From contig JANYJT010000046.1 of NCBI GenBank assembly GCA_025358395.1, forward strand, positions 1 to 16,580: DNA of 16,580 bases. Reading direction: 5' to 3'. A program made the position numbers and the translations under genes. Below the pieces are notes generated by a model. The model saw only the letters and a program-made list of their open reading frames with translations. It made no database searches and was not told the DNA's origin. Below, piece after piece: positions 1 to 8,285 of this stretch. Every line of letters begins with the position of its first letter. Position 1 is the first letter of the stretch. Source of the stretch: Bacteroidia bacterium (GTDB lineage Bacteria > Bacteroidota > Bacteroidia > Bacteroidales > Prolixibacteraceae).

Positions 1-201
1 TATCGGATTGAATATAAAAGCCGCAGTTAGTCCTACGGTAAGCATAACTATAGAAGCATCAGTGCTTTTCAACCCATAAATATCGGTATAGAAATAGGCC
101 AGATAGGTAATTATTGTTTGGAAAACCAGGTTTGCAGCCAGGTCCCCCAGGCTGTAGCCAATTTTTTCAAATACAGAAATTTTTTGGTTAGTTAATCTCA
201 T
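1..201 (-). CDS. GPH-family sugar:cation symporter (MelB/XynP-like), N-terminal fragment
   Basis: Only the first 67 codons are present; the frame starts at an ATG at 201 and is open to the left edge. The translation begins MRLTNQKISVFEKIGYSLGD and continues with LAANLVFQ, a first membrane helix rich in I, T, Y and A, then FYTDIYGL and the start of a second helix. The E-K-I-G-Y-x-x-G-D-x-A-x-N opening followed by a YFYTDIYGL-type end of helix 1 is characteristic of the glycoside-pentoside-hexuronide:cation symporter family (MelB, XynP, UidB), a branch of the major facilitator superfamily. Such transporters move mono- or oligosaccharides, including xylosides and glucuronides, across the inner membrane with H+ or Na+. 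The gene follows the GH67 gene after 43 bases on the same strand, so it is probably the last import step for xylose, xylo-oligosaccharides or a uronate released by the upstream enzymes. The substrate cannot be decided from this fragment. Confidence 0.85.
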   Translation of the reverse strand, partial: MRLTNQKISVFEKIGYSLGDLAANLVFQTIITYLAYFYTDIYGLKSTDASIVMLTVGLTAAFIFNPI

Positions 202-244
202 TCTAGTTAATTTTTAATTGGAAATTATCATTGACAGTTGCATG

Positions 245-2386
245 CTAATTGTGATTTTTTAAATCAAATTTCTTTTTTTTAAGTTCATCCAACCTGTAGA
301 TTGGCCGGTCGAGGGTTTCAGGTATTGGTCTCCTTGCAAAAGTCTGAAAGTATAGCAAGCAGGCATCTCTCCACCAAATGGCTTCATAAGCCTGGGTTGC
401 CAGTTTTGCCTGAATTTTGTCAAACCTGGGTTCGTCCAATTTTCCTTTCATCCTGTCCCAGATTTTCTGAAACTCTTTCACACGATCAACACCTGAGCTG
501 TATTTGTAGCACAATTCGTCCCAAAGATTGTTTCCATTGGAAAGCTGATAATCCCATGGCAGATGGTGGAACCACAACAGATATTGTTCCGGGCAGGTTG
601 AGGGACTGTCATACAATGATCGCAACGGCGCAGAATATTGTTCAACCGCATTACTTCCTGTCGATGATCTGTCAAATCCAATGCCGGCGGAATCCGCCTT
701 GTGGTAATATTTTGGCAACCAATCAGGACGAGCTCCCCGAATTTCGCACCAGGGTTCCGGTCCGTAATGATGGCTCCATCCCATCAGGTGGTGCAATCCA
801 ATGGGAGTCATGTAATTTACCACTGCTTCCCGCGACTGCATCATCATACGGCTAACTTCCGTCACAAATTCGCTGTCGTTGGAAAAAGTTTGCCTGATCC
901 ATTCAACTGATATATCCTTTGAAGACAATGTATTGTTCCAGGCCAGTCGGCCGAAAACATACCAGTTGGCCTGAGCCATATCGTCGCCACACCATTTTAT
1001 ATCTTCACCGATATTGGCGACACCTGCGATTGCGCTGAGCGAATCTTTAAAAAGTGATCCATCAGTAATGCTGGCAACTGTGGAATTTGGACCTTCGGCA
1101 TAGGTGTCGGCATCCAGGCATTCCTCAAACAGTGGACCCAGGTATGCCAGATGATCCGAATATCCCAGGTATTCCTTTGTAATCTGGAATTCAGGCATCA
1201 AGGTTGTGTGTTTCATCGCTCCAAATAGCGGACTGAATGGTTCGCGGGGCTGAAAATCGACCGGACCATTTTTGACCTGAATTATTACATTGGAACGGAA
1301 TTTTCCATCCAAAGGGGTAAATTCTTTGTACGCTTGTTTGGCGCGGTCATCCCCGTCAGGTTTGTAAACGAAAGCCCTCCACATCACGATTCCTTTGTGA
1401 GGAGCCAGGGCATCAGCCAGCATATTGGCACCGTCGGCATGTGTGCGTCCATAGTCCTGGGGTCCGGGCAAACCTTCGGAGTTGGCCTTCACCAGGAAAC
1501 CGCCAAAATCGGGAATTGAAGCATAAATCTCATCTGCCTTCTTTTTCCACCAATCCGCAACATTCTCCTTCAATGGATCAGAGTCCGGAAGGCCGCCCAG
1601 AATTTTCGGAGAGGAAAAATTAACCGACAAATAGACACGTATTCCGTAAGGCCTGAAAATGTCGGCCAACACTTTAACCTTTGAAAGGTATGCGCTGCTT
1701 AAAATCTTAGGGTTGGCATTGACATTGTTTAAAACCGTTCCATTGATCCCGATGGATGCATTGGCCCGTGCATATTCTTCATAACGTGCACTGATGGTAT
1801 CAGGCAGTTCGTCCCATTTCCAAATCGAATGACCGGCATATCCCCGTTCGACGGTTCTGTCCAGATTATCCCAATGGTTGAGAATCCGACGTTTGTAGCT
1901 TGGCTTTTCAGATAAATCCATTCCGGACAGCGGTTGGCCCTGCTGCATCACTCTGAGAAGTTGAAAGACTCCGTAGAGTAACCCAATATCCTGGTTCGCG
2001 GCTAGGAGCATAATCTTGCCCCCTTGAAAATCGAGACTCTTCAATATAAACCCTTCTTCTCCGCACAACATGAGGCTTTGGACAGACAATAATTGCTGAA
2101 CCTGAGGATCTTTCAACGTTCCAATAACCAATGTGCCTTTTTGAAGCTTTCGGGTCTCTGTCAACTTACTTCCCAACAAACCGGCAAATGCCTGATCCAA
2201 CTCTTTCCGAATGATTTTTCTTGTCGGGCTGTTGCTGTCAAAAACAAGGTATTGAAACTGTTGGGTATATGATTTCGACACAGCATCAGGCAAGGCATTG
2301 TACCGAAGCCAAAGCTTTGACCCATCTTCTGCGTATAAGAAAGCGGGGGTCAAAAGGGCAATGAATAAAATTAAGACACTTTTCAT
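245..2386 (-). CDS. GH67 alpha-glucuronidase, secreted (periplasmic)
   Basis: The 713-residue protein is full length for GH67. These enzymes release (4-O-methyl)glucuronic acid from the non-reducing-end xylose of aldouronic oligosaccharides. Residues 1-19 are a type I signal peptide (cleavage likely after LYA, no lipobox cysteine), so the enzyme is probably periplasmic. Residues about 20-160 form the GH67 N-terminal domain, followed by the TIM barrel and an all-helical C-terminal domain that includes GLHHLMGWSHHYGPEPW and the segment around YLLWFHHLPWDY. The active-site blocks are visible: KANSEGLPGP with the proposed acid E304, VKNGPVDFQPREP with D377, and QITKEYLG with E405. The spacings E304-D377 (73) and D377-E405 (28) equal those I recall for the characterised Cellvibrio enzyme (E292, D365, E393), so the site looks intact. 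The gene starts 4 bases after the GH115 stop, which implies co-transcription and probably translational coupling. The ATG at 2386 is chosen because the signal peptide begins there. Confidence 0.96.
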   Translation of the reverse strand: MKSVLILFIALLTPAFLYAEDGSKLWLRYNALPDAVSKSYTQQFQYLVFDSNSPTRKIIRKELDQAFAGLLGSKLTETRKLQKGTLVIGTLKDPQVQQLLSVQSLMLCGEEGFILKSLDFQGGKIMLLAANQDIGLLYGVFQLLRVMQQGQPLSGMDLSEKPSYKRRILNHWDNLDRTVERGYAGHSIWKWDELPDTISARYEEYARANASIGINGTVLNNVNANPKILSSAYLSKVKVLADIFRPYGIRVYLSVNFSSPKILGGLPDSDPLKENVADWWKKKADEIYASIPDFGGFLVKANSEGLPGPQDYGRTHADGANMLADALAPHKGIVMWRAFVYKPDGDDRAKQAYKEFTPLDGKFRSNVIIQVKNGPVDFQPREPFSPLFGAMKHTTLMPEFQITKEYLGYSDHLAYLGPLFEECLDADTYAEGPNSTVASITDGSLFKDSLSAIAGVANIGEDIKWCGDDMAQANWYVFGRLAWNNTLSSKDISVEWIRQTFSNDSEFVTEVSRMMMQSREAVVNYMTPIGLHHLMGWSHHYGPEPWCEIRGARPDWLPKYYHKADSAGIGFDRSSTGSNAVEQYSAPLRSLYDSPSTCPEQYLLWFHHLPWDYQLSNGNNLWDELCYKYSSGVDRVKEFQKIWDRMKGKLDEPRFDKIQAKLATQAYEAIWWRDACLLYFQTFARRPIPETLDRPIYRLDELKKKKFDLKNHN

Positions 2387-2390
2387 AGGC

Positions 2391-4907
2391 TCATTCTAAT
2401 TTACTTTGCGGAGCTCCTAGAAAACTTGGCTTCAATCCGCCTGTATCCACCAATATTTTTTGCAATACAATGCCGGGTTCGAGTACCCTGATTCTTAACT
2501 TATGTAAACCCGGTGCTTTTATGCTGTGCAATGTTTTGGTCACATTAATTCGATTTGCCTGCCAGTTTTCCATCTCTTTTGTCGTATATTCCTGGTTGAT
2601 ATTGACAATTTGTTCTTCTCCTTCATCAAAGGAAATAGCATAACGCAATCCCTTGTTGGCATTGAAGTTTAGACTTGGTGAGACCAGAACTGACACGGGA
2701 AAACTGGCGGTTGATTTAAATTTTACAACATACTCCAGATAAACAGAATCAGTCATTGCCGGATACTGATTTTGCGGGAAAGTCGTTATTCCCGAACCGG
2801 TTTTCCCCAAGCCAGGGATAACTTCCCAACGGATTTTTCCCGTCCCTTTTGATCGCTGAAAATTTTCAGCTTCGATCGAAACATAACCATCAGCCTCGGT
2901 AAATGCTAATCCGGAATTTACCGGATACGGCTTTTCAACCCTGACTACAGCTGGCTTTTTGCTTCTCATTGGCTGTTGCCAGTAAGTGTATCCGATTCGG
3001 ATTTGATCCATCAGGTGATTCCATTTTCCACCGGAAATTTGCTGGTTATAGTGGTTAGTCAATAGCGAATCTCTTGTGAAACAATCCTGCACCACATCGG
3101 CCCAGTGGTTTGCCTCGAGGCTTTGGGTTGCAGCCAACTTCCGGTTTTTCGCCACCGCGAAATACATTTCGTAGAGGTTCGAACACGCATTTACCGGAAA
3201 TAGAACCAACTGATCGAATGCATCTTTGTACTCATTGGGGATAAGATTGTACAACCGGAAGGCATCCAAAGCCAAATCCCGGTAATCGTTGCGAACCGTT
3301 TCGAACTCGTTGTAATTTTCGAGACTGTAAGTATCGGCGCTCAGTAACTCTGGTGTCACCCGGTGGTTGTATTTTGTATATAGGTTAATGATTCGGGCGG
3401 TTTCTTTGCCAAATTGTGCCCCGAATTGCTCGATACACCAATTTTCGGTATGTTGCAACAAGTTTTGCGGGCTAAAGCGGGTTGGATCCCAGGCCATATC
3501 CAGGAAGAAACTGACCGGATATTCCATGGGTTTCAGGTCTCCCACATTTACAATCCATATCCGGTCCACCCCGTGGCTGTAGGAGAGGTTCATTTGCTCC
3601 CAAATACGCTGTATTTGACTTACATTAAGCCATTTGTAGTTTCGTGGACCACCAACATAGTCGAAATGATAGTATATGCCATATCCTCCGGGATGAGCAG
3701 GTGCATTCAAGTCCGGAAGTTTACGTACATCGCCCCAGTTATCATCGCAAAGCAGTAAAGTGACATCATCAGGAACCTTCATCCCTTTGTCGTAGTAATT
3801 CTGAACTTCCTTATATAATGCCCATAATTGAGGAGTTTCTGACGCCTTTTTGCCGGTTACCGTGCTAATGATTTTACGTTGGTCATTGACAATTTTTTCC
3901 AGCAGCGCGATATTAGTGCCTTCGCTCATTGCCTGATCGCCATCGCCGCGCATCCCGATAGAAACAACTTTTTCATAATCTTTCATCCGTTCCATCCCTT
4001 TGGTCCAGAAGTCGGTGAGTACTTTGGCATTCTTACTGTAGTCCCATGGACCAGTGCCATACCTGCGCCATTCGTCGTGAGCTCGACCCAGTGGTTCGTG
4101 GTGTGAAGTGCCTATCACAATTCCCAGCTCATTGGCCAGCCTGCCGTTTTCCGGATCATCATCAAAAAATGCGTTTCCCCACATGGCCGGCCAAAGGTAA
4201 TTGCCTTGCAATCGTAAAATCAACTCAAATACCTTACTGTAAAACTGATGATTAAAGCCGCCGAACTTCTCCTGCGACCAACCCGAAAGTGCCGGTGCTT
4301 CGTCATTTAAAAAGATTCCGCGGTACTTCACTTTCGGGCTTTCACTGACATATCGGCCCGCTTTTACATAGAGGGCTTCCCGTTTCTTCACCGGCACATC
4401 CGCCCACCAGTACCAGGGAGAAACCCCCATCTGACGGCTAAAGTTGAGCATTCCATAGATGGTTCCCCGCTTGTCGCTACCTGCAATAACCAGGGCTTTT
4501 TCAACTCCCGGGAAAGGATTCAGAACCACCTGGACCAAAGTAGCTTCCCATTTATTTTTTATTTCGGATGCGTCAATTACTCCTTTTTGTACAAGTTCAT
4601 CTAAGAGAGAACTGTGACCAAGTGTACCGATCAGTAAAATTTGTTTGGCAGATGGAATCTTGCCAACAACAATTTCAGGTTGAGGAAGTCCGACAAGTTG
4701 CATATCATTCTTGAGAATTCCGGCTACTGTTAAAACACCGGAAAGATCATTTTCGCTAATGACGAGTGGAGCTGTTTGCTTGTTTTCGGAAACAACGAAG
4801 CAATCACCTGTTTTTGAAGAGGTTAGGAAGTTTTCATGAATCTGGGCTTTTGCCCCTAAGAAACTAATTACCAATAAGTTTATGAAGACTACTTTTGGTG
4901 AGATCAT
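2391..4907 (-). CDS. GH115 alpha-glucuronidase, secreted (xylan alpha-1,2-glucuronidase)
   Basis: GH115 enzymes remove (4-O-methyl)glucuronic acid from internal as well as terminal xylose units of glucuronoxylan. With the start at 4907 the protein has 838 residues, beginning with a signal peptide MISPKVVFINLLVISFLGAK ending AKA/Q. An in-frame ATG at 4976, 10 bases after the preceding stop, would add 23 residues; a still longer frame to 5081 overlaps the esterase gene and is unlikely. Family blocks include KYRGIFLNDEAP (194-205), LQGNYLWPAMWGNAFFDDDP (233-252), GIVIGTSHHEP (262-272), SIGMRGDGDQAM (316-327), LLLCDDNWGD (384-393) and GGYGIYYHFDYVGGPRNYKW (407-426). Then come a helical region and a C-terminal beta domain from about 670 (DGYVSIEAENF) to the typical ending LVDTGGLKPSFLG. 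Length and blocks indicate an intact enzyme, inferred to be periplasmic. It pairs with the following GH67 gene, giving two glucuronidases of different positional specificity in one operon. Confidence 0.95.
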   Translation of the reverse strand: MISPKVVFINLLVISFLGAKAQIHENFLTSSKTGDCFVVSENKQTAPLVISENDLSGVLTVAGILKNDMQLVGLPQPEIVVGKIPSAKQILLIGTLGHSSLLDELVQKGVIDASEIKNKWEATLVQVVLNPFPGVEKALVIAGSDKRGTIYGMLNFSRQMGVSPWYWWADVPVKKREALYVKAGRYVSESPKVKYRGIFLNDEAPALSGWSQEKFGGFNHQFYSKVFELILRLQGNYLWPAMWGNAFFDDDPENGRLANELGIVIGTSHHEPLGRAHDEWRRYGTGPWDYSKNAKVLTDFWTKGMERMKDYEKVVSIGMRGDGDQAMSEGTNIALLEKIVNDQRKIISTVTGKKASETPQLWALYKEVQNYYDKGMKVPDDVTLLLCDDNWGDVRKLPDLNAPAHPGGYGIYYHFDYVGGPRNYKWLNVSQIQRIWEQMNLSYSHGVDRIWIVNVGDLKPMEYPVSFFLDMAWDPTRFSPQNLLQHTENWCIEQFGAQFGKETARIINLYTKYNHRVTPELLSADTYSLENYNEFETVRNDYRDLALDAFRLYNLIPNEYKDAFDQLVLFPVNACSNLYEMYFAVAKNRKLAATQSLEANHWADVVQDCFTRDSLLTNHYNQQISGGKWNHLMDQIRIGYTYWQQPMRSKKPAVVRVEKPYPVNSGLAFTEADGYVSIEAENFQRSKGTGKIRWEVIPGLGKTGSGITTFPQNQYPAMTDSVYLEYVVKFKSTASFPVSVLVSPSLNFNANKGLRYAISFDEGEEQIVNINQEYTTKEMENWQANRINVTKTLHSIKAPGLHKLRIRVLEPGIVLQKILVDTGGLKPSFLGAPQSKLE

Positions 4908-4986
4908 AAAAATTCTAAATAATGAGATGAATGTCAGTCTGAATTTGGTTTTAAAAATAGTCGTCTCAATTTTCATCCTAAATATA

Positions 4987-6933
4987 TTATTTGTTTTCAA
5001 GATTTTCAGTAGTGAATGGTGATGCAGGTAGTCCTTCCTTGTTGTACAGGTTTGCTCCTGCCGGGTTATCGGCCCAGGCATAGCGAACTATTTCCGGATA
5101 TGCCACGTACTCATTCCAGACGACGATTTTATTTCCATTCATTTCTGCCTTAGCCCACCAAAATTTCTTATCGGAACCTGCAATGGCAAAACCGTTCAGT
5201 TCTTTGCCATCGTTGGTAGTTAATCCGCTTCCGCAGTCGGTAAATATAAGTTCAACCTTGTTTCCAATCTTTTTCATTGACTTGTAAATAGGTCCCGATG
5301 AAACAATTTTTTTGTCGCCATAGGCAAGTTTTTCAGCAGCCAGAGCCAGGCGACGACCGACCTCTTTTTTCCGAAGAGGATGAATATCGTTCCATTCACC
5401 AAATCCGATGGTAACAGCCATGGCCGTATTGGGTAGAGAAAGTGTCTTTAGCTGTTGATCGCGCAGAATGACCCATTCTCCTTCAGATGGATCCTTTTTG
5501 GGTTCCATAAAATCGGGAAGTTGGACGAAAAGAAAAGGAAGTTCACCTTGTTTCCTGAGTTGACGCCATTCGCCGATGAGCCTGGAAAGAGCCGTTTTGT
5601 ATTCCCTGGCCCGTTCGGCATTCGATTCTCCCTGGTACCAGACTATTCCTTTGAGCGTATAGCTGACAGTGGGATAGAGCATGGCATTGAACAAGCCGAG
5701 CGGTTTACCAGGGAAAAAGGTGGCCAAAGGACAGGGACCGCATTTTGCACCAATGTTGTATTTCCATGCTCCTTTTAGGTTGAAAATCCGGCCATCTACA
5801 TCAAGTTGGTAGGGTTTTTCTTTGATAAAACCTCCGCTAAAGGATTGGCTCACTACCCGTATGGTGATGTTGTTCTTTCCTGATTTCAATATACCAGAAG
5901 CAATATTGTATCGTCGGGGCGGGTATTGGTAACTCGTTGTGCCCACATATTTTCCGTTTATAAATACGGAATCACTATCAACTATCCGGCCAAGCTCTAA
6001 GAGTCCGTTCTTTCCTTCACAATTTTCAGGCAGTTCTATTTCCTTTCGGTACCATACTACTCCGCTCTTTATATCCATATTTGCCTCGCTAAAAGAAGAT
6101 GGAATGTACACTGTGGGCCATGACGAATCGTCTATCGACGGATTAAGCCAGGGAGTTTCTTTTCGTCCAAGATCAATCTTTTTGAGTTCATCGAACCATT
6201 TTTTCTGCGCTTTTTGTTCAGAAATCAGCAGATTGCCCAGGTAGCTAGTGTCTGAAAGTTGTTTGGCGATCCGGTATTGTTCAGGAAAGGCTTTTAAAGA
6301 CTCTTCGCTGATCCAGCTTTCGACGCTTGAGCCACCGGCAGCGCACAAAATGATCCCAATGGGAACCTTGTGTCTGGCATTCAAATCACGGGCAAAAAAG
6401 TATGCCACAGCCGAAAATGAAAGTACACTCTCCGGATTGGCTTCTTCCCATTTTCCTCCTTGAATCTCTTGCTGTGGTTGGATGAAGTTCCATTTAACCG
6501 GAACGATAAACTGTCGGATCATTGGATTTGATGAAGAGGCAATTTCATCACCATAAAGCAGAGCGACCCTACGCATGGGAAGTTCCATATTCGACTGACC
6601 GGAACAGAACCAAACATCACCGAACAGAATATTGTTCAGCGTAATCTGGTTACTTGCCGAAATTTTCATAACAAAAGGTCCGCCTGCCTTTTGAGCCGGA
6701 AGGGTGATTAGCCATCTGCCATCGACATCCGTTACTGTCTTAAACGACTCATTGTTGTAACTCAGACTGACCTTTTCTCCGACACTGGCCCAGCCCCAAA
6801 TTTTCACTGGAGTTTCCCGCTGAAGTACCATCCCATCACTTACCAGCCGTGGAAGCCGTATCTGGCTAAAGGATACACAGGGGGTTAGAAGTACAACTGC
6901 AGAAATTATGATGTATAATATTCTCTTTTTCAT
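4987..6933 (-). CDS. SGNH carbohydrate esterase, sialate O-acetylesterase (SIAE) family, with inserted jelly-roll domain; probable xylan/oligosaccharide deacetylase
   Basis: The ATG at 6933 gives 648 residues with a signal peptide MKKRILYIIISAVVLLTPCV ending SFSQ. An in-frame GTG at 6966, overlapping the GH30 stop as GTGA, would add 11 residues; the ATG gives the better signal peptide. After an N-terminal beta domain (LVSDGMVLQRETPVKIWGWA) come the SGNH blocks of the large SIAE family: GDVWFCSGQSNMELP with nucleophile S114, GIVWYQGESNA with E436, VQLPDF, and NDIHPLRKKEVG with D516 and H518 as the C-terminal dyad. Between the first two blocks, about residues 260-365, sits a beta-galactosidase-type jelly-roll segment (VVWYRKEIELP, DSVFINGKYVG). 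Family members remove O-acetyl groups from sugars. No sialic-acid gene is present here, and the neighbours are glucuronoxylan enzymes, so acetylated xylan or aldouronic oligosaccharides are the likelier substrate. This is inference from context; the annotation name 'sialate O-acetylesterase' should not be read as function. Confidence 0.92.
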   Translation of the reverse strand: MKKRILYIIISAVVLLTPCVSFSQIRLPRLVSDGMVLQRETPVKIWGWASVGEKVSLSYNNESFKTVTDVDGRWLITLPAQKAGGPFVMKISASNQITLNNILFGDVWFCSGQSNMELPMRRVALLYGDEIASSSNPMIRQFIVPVKWNFIQPQQEIQGGKWEEANPESVLSFSAVAYFFARDLNARHKVPIGIILCAAGGSSVESWISEESLKAFPEQYRIAKQLSDTSYLGNLLISEQKAQKKWFDELKKIDLGRKETPWLNPSIDDSSWPTVYIPSSFSEANMDIKSGVVWYRKEIELPENCEGKNGLLELGRIVDSDSVFINGKYVGTTSYQYPPRRYNIASGILKSGKNNITIRVVSQSFSGGFIKEKPYQLDVDGRIFNLKGAWKYNIGAKCGPCPLATFFPGKPLGLFNAMLYPTVSYTLKGIVWYQGESNAERAREYKTALSRLIGEWRQLRKQGELPFLFVQLPDFMEPKKDPSEGEWVILRDQQLKTLSLPNTAMAVTIGFGEWNDIHPLRKKEVGRRLALAAEKLAYGDKKIVSSGPIYKSMKKIGNKVELIFTDCGSGLTTNDGKELNGFAIAGSDKKFWWAKAEMNGNKIVVWNEYVAYPEIVRYAWADNPAGANLYNKEGLPASPFTTENLENK

Positions 6934-6962
6934 TTTTTGAAGGATATTTTGAAAGTAAACTT

Positions 6963-8285
6963 TCACTTATTCAGTACAACTGTCGTAATGCTGTTAGCCT
7001 CCATACTGAGTTGCACCTGACCACTCGCAGGAGCCAGGGTTGCTGCGTCCCTGTTTTTAGACAAGGAGGTAGAATAGGCCATAGCCGAAGAGATGGTACC
7101 TGAAGTCAAGAGATTAATTTTGGAAATTGCCGCACCGGTTGGGTTAATTACCACAACAATAATTTTATTATCACCCTTATATGAAGTGATCTTTAATCCT
7201 GCTGCTGTATTCTCCGACTGCACCTTTACCCGAACATAACCCGGTCTGATAAATTTAGAAAAATGAGAAAACGCATAACCTCTTTTCAGGATTTGGCCTC
7301 GATTGGTGCCTTTTTCACCATCTCCCATGAAAGAATAATACCTCCTGATGTACCACCAAATATAAGCATTCCAATTAAGGCTCATGGCTGAATGTACTTC
7401 CTGCAGCATATTCATGGATTCGGCCCAGATCGTTTTCGGATCGGTGGTTGCCGTCCAGTTTTCAGGTTTATTTCCACTATCCAGATTTAGCAAGTGCTCG
7501 GTCATCCATATCTCTTTACCTTTTTGCTCAGCCAGGGGATAAGCTGCTAAACCTGATCCATACAGGTGGCCAGCCACGATATTAATATTATTTGCGGCAG
7601 TGGCATCGTTCAGAATGTTATCCGTATAGGAATGATTAAAGTTCATTGATTCGGCTGCGAGGACTTTTGCTCCCCGGATAGTTCCTGCATGGTTTTTGAC
7701 GAAATTAAACATCTGATCTGCACTGTATTCGCATCCTTCGTAAGAAGCTTTCCAATCCGGCTCATTTTGAATGGAAACTACATCGATAGTCGCCGCCTGC
7801 GATTTCATGTATTCTATAAATTCATTGACATAGCCTGCAAAATTTGCATAATTGCTTTCCAGCAAATAACCTCCACCGACCACATCATTGTTACTTTTAA
7901 ATTGTGCAGGAGGCGACCAGGGGGAGGCCAGTACCTTCACATTGTAACTGTTGGCACCCTTAACAGTTGCCGCTAATCCTGTCCAGTCATTCTTAACAGA
8001 GGATAGCCGAACCCTGAAAAGTGAGAGCCCAAGCCCCTCGTCTCCAGTACCAAAAGCCAAAGCCATCTCACCAGGTGAAAGATTATCCGTTCCCCAAATA
8101 GCATTTGCCCCGCCAAAACCCGAAATTGTTTGGCAGGTTGTATTGGAATCGATGGTTACATCAATAGGTGTAACCTGTTGAGGACTATTCTCAACGACAT
8201 CTTTTGAGTCCTTGCCACATGCCATTAAAAACAACAAAGACACTGAAAAGAACAAGATTGATGATTGGAAATAGGAATTCATCAT
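6963..8285 (-). CDS. GH30 endo-glucuronoxylanase, subfamily 8-like, outer-membrane lipoprotein
   Basis: The 440-residue protein has a lipoprotein signal (FLMAC, C23) followed by GKDSKD, a charged stretch of the kind linked to surface export in Bacteroidota. The GH30 (beta/alpha)8 barrel starts at QTISGFGGANAIWG (52-65). It continues with LASPWSPPAQFK (119-130), VSIQNEPDWK with acid/base E175 (170-179) and IWMTEH with nucleophile E263. The block YIWWYIRRYYSF (308-319) carries R314-R315, the arginine pair position that in bacterial GH30_8 glucuronoxylanases binds the C6 carboxylate of methylglucuronate. KRGYAFSHFSKFIRPGYVRV (334-353) leads into the side beta-sandwich, which ends at the C-terminus. 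GH30_8 enzymes cut the xylan backbone at a site set by a glucuronate branch. The gene is the first enzyme after SusD and overlaps or closely abuts the esterase gene. The loop after the arginines is longer than in the Bacillus enzyme as I recall it. MM at the start gives two equivalent ATGs. Confidence 0.93.
   Translation of the reverse strand: MMNSYFQSSILFFSVSLLFLMACGKDSKDVVENSPQQVTPIDVTIDSNTTCQTISGFGGANAIWGTDNLSPGEMALAFGTGDEGLGLSLFRVRLSSVKNDWTGLAATVKGANSYNVKVLASPWSPPAQFKSNNDVVGGGYLLESNYANFAGYVNEFIEYMKSQAATIDVVSIQNEPDWKASYEGCEYSADQMFNFVKNHAGTIRGAKVLAAESMNFNHSYTDNILNDATAANNINIVAGHLYGSGLAAYPLAEQKGKEIWMTEHLLNLDSGNKPENWTATTDPKTIWAESMNMLQEVHSAMSLNWNAYIWWYIRRYYSFMGDGEKGTNRGQILKRGYAFSHFSKFIRPGYVRVKVQSENTAAGLKITSYKGDNKIIVVVINPTGAAISKINLLTSGTISSAMAYSTSLSKNRDAATLAPASGQVQLSMEANSITTVVLNK

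Noticed and set aside
202..244. A/T-rich inverted repeat (AATT-type) between the GH67 and symporter genes, considered as a terminator
   Set aside because: The stem would be almost only A-T pairs with no T-tract after it, so it would not be stable; the short gap fits co-transcription.
301..855. A 184-codon open frame on the plus strand, opposite the GH67 gene
   Set aside because: It lies fully antisense to a well-conserved GH67 coding region, its product has no recognisable domain or signal, and its composition looks like a mirror of the real gene.
4908..5081. A longer GH115 product starting at 5081 or 4976
   Set aside because: The 5081 start overlaps the esterase gene by 95 bases and places the signal peptide 58 residues in. 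The 4976 start is possible but gives a long charged n-region; 4907 gives a standard signal peptide.
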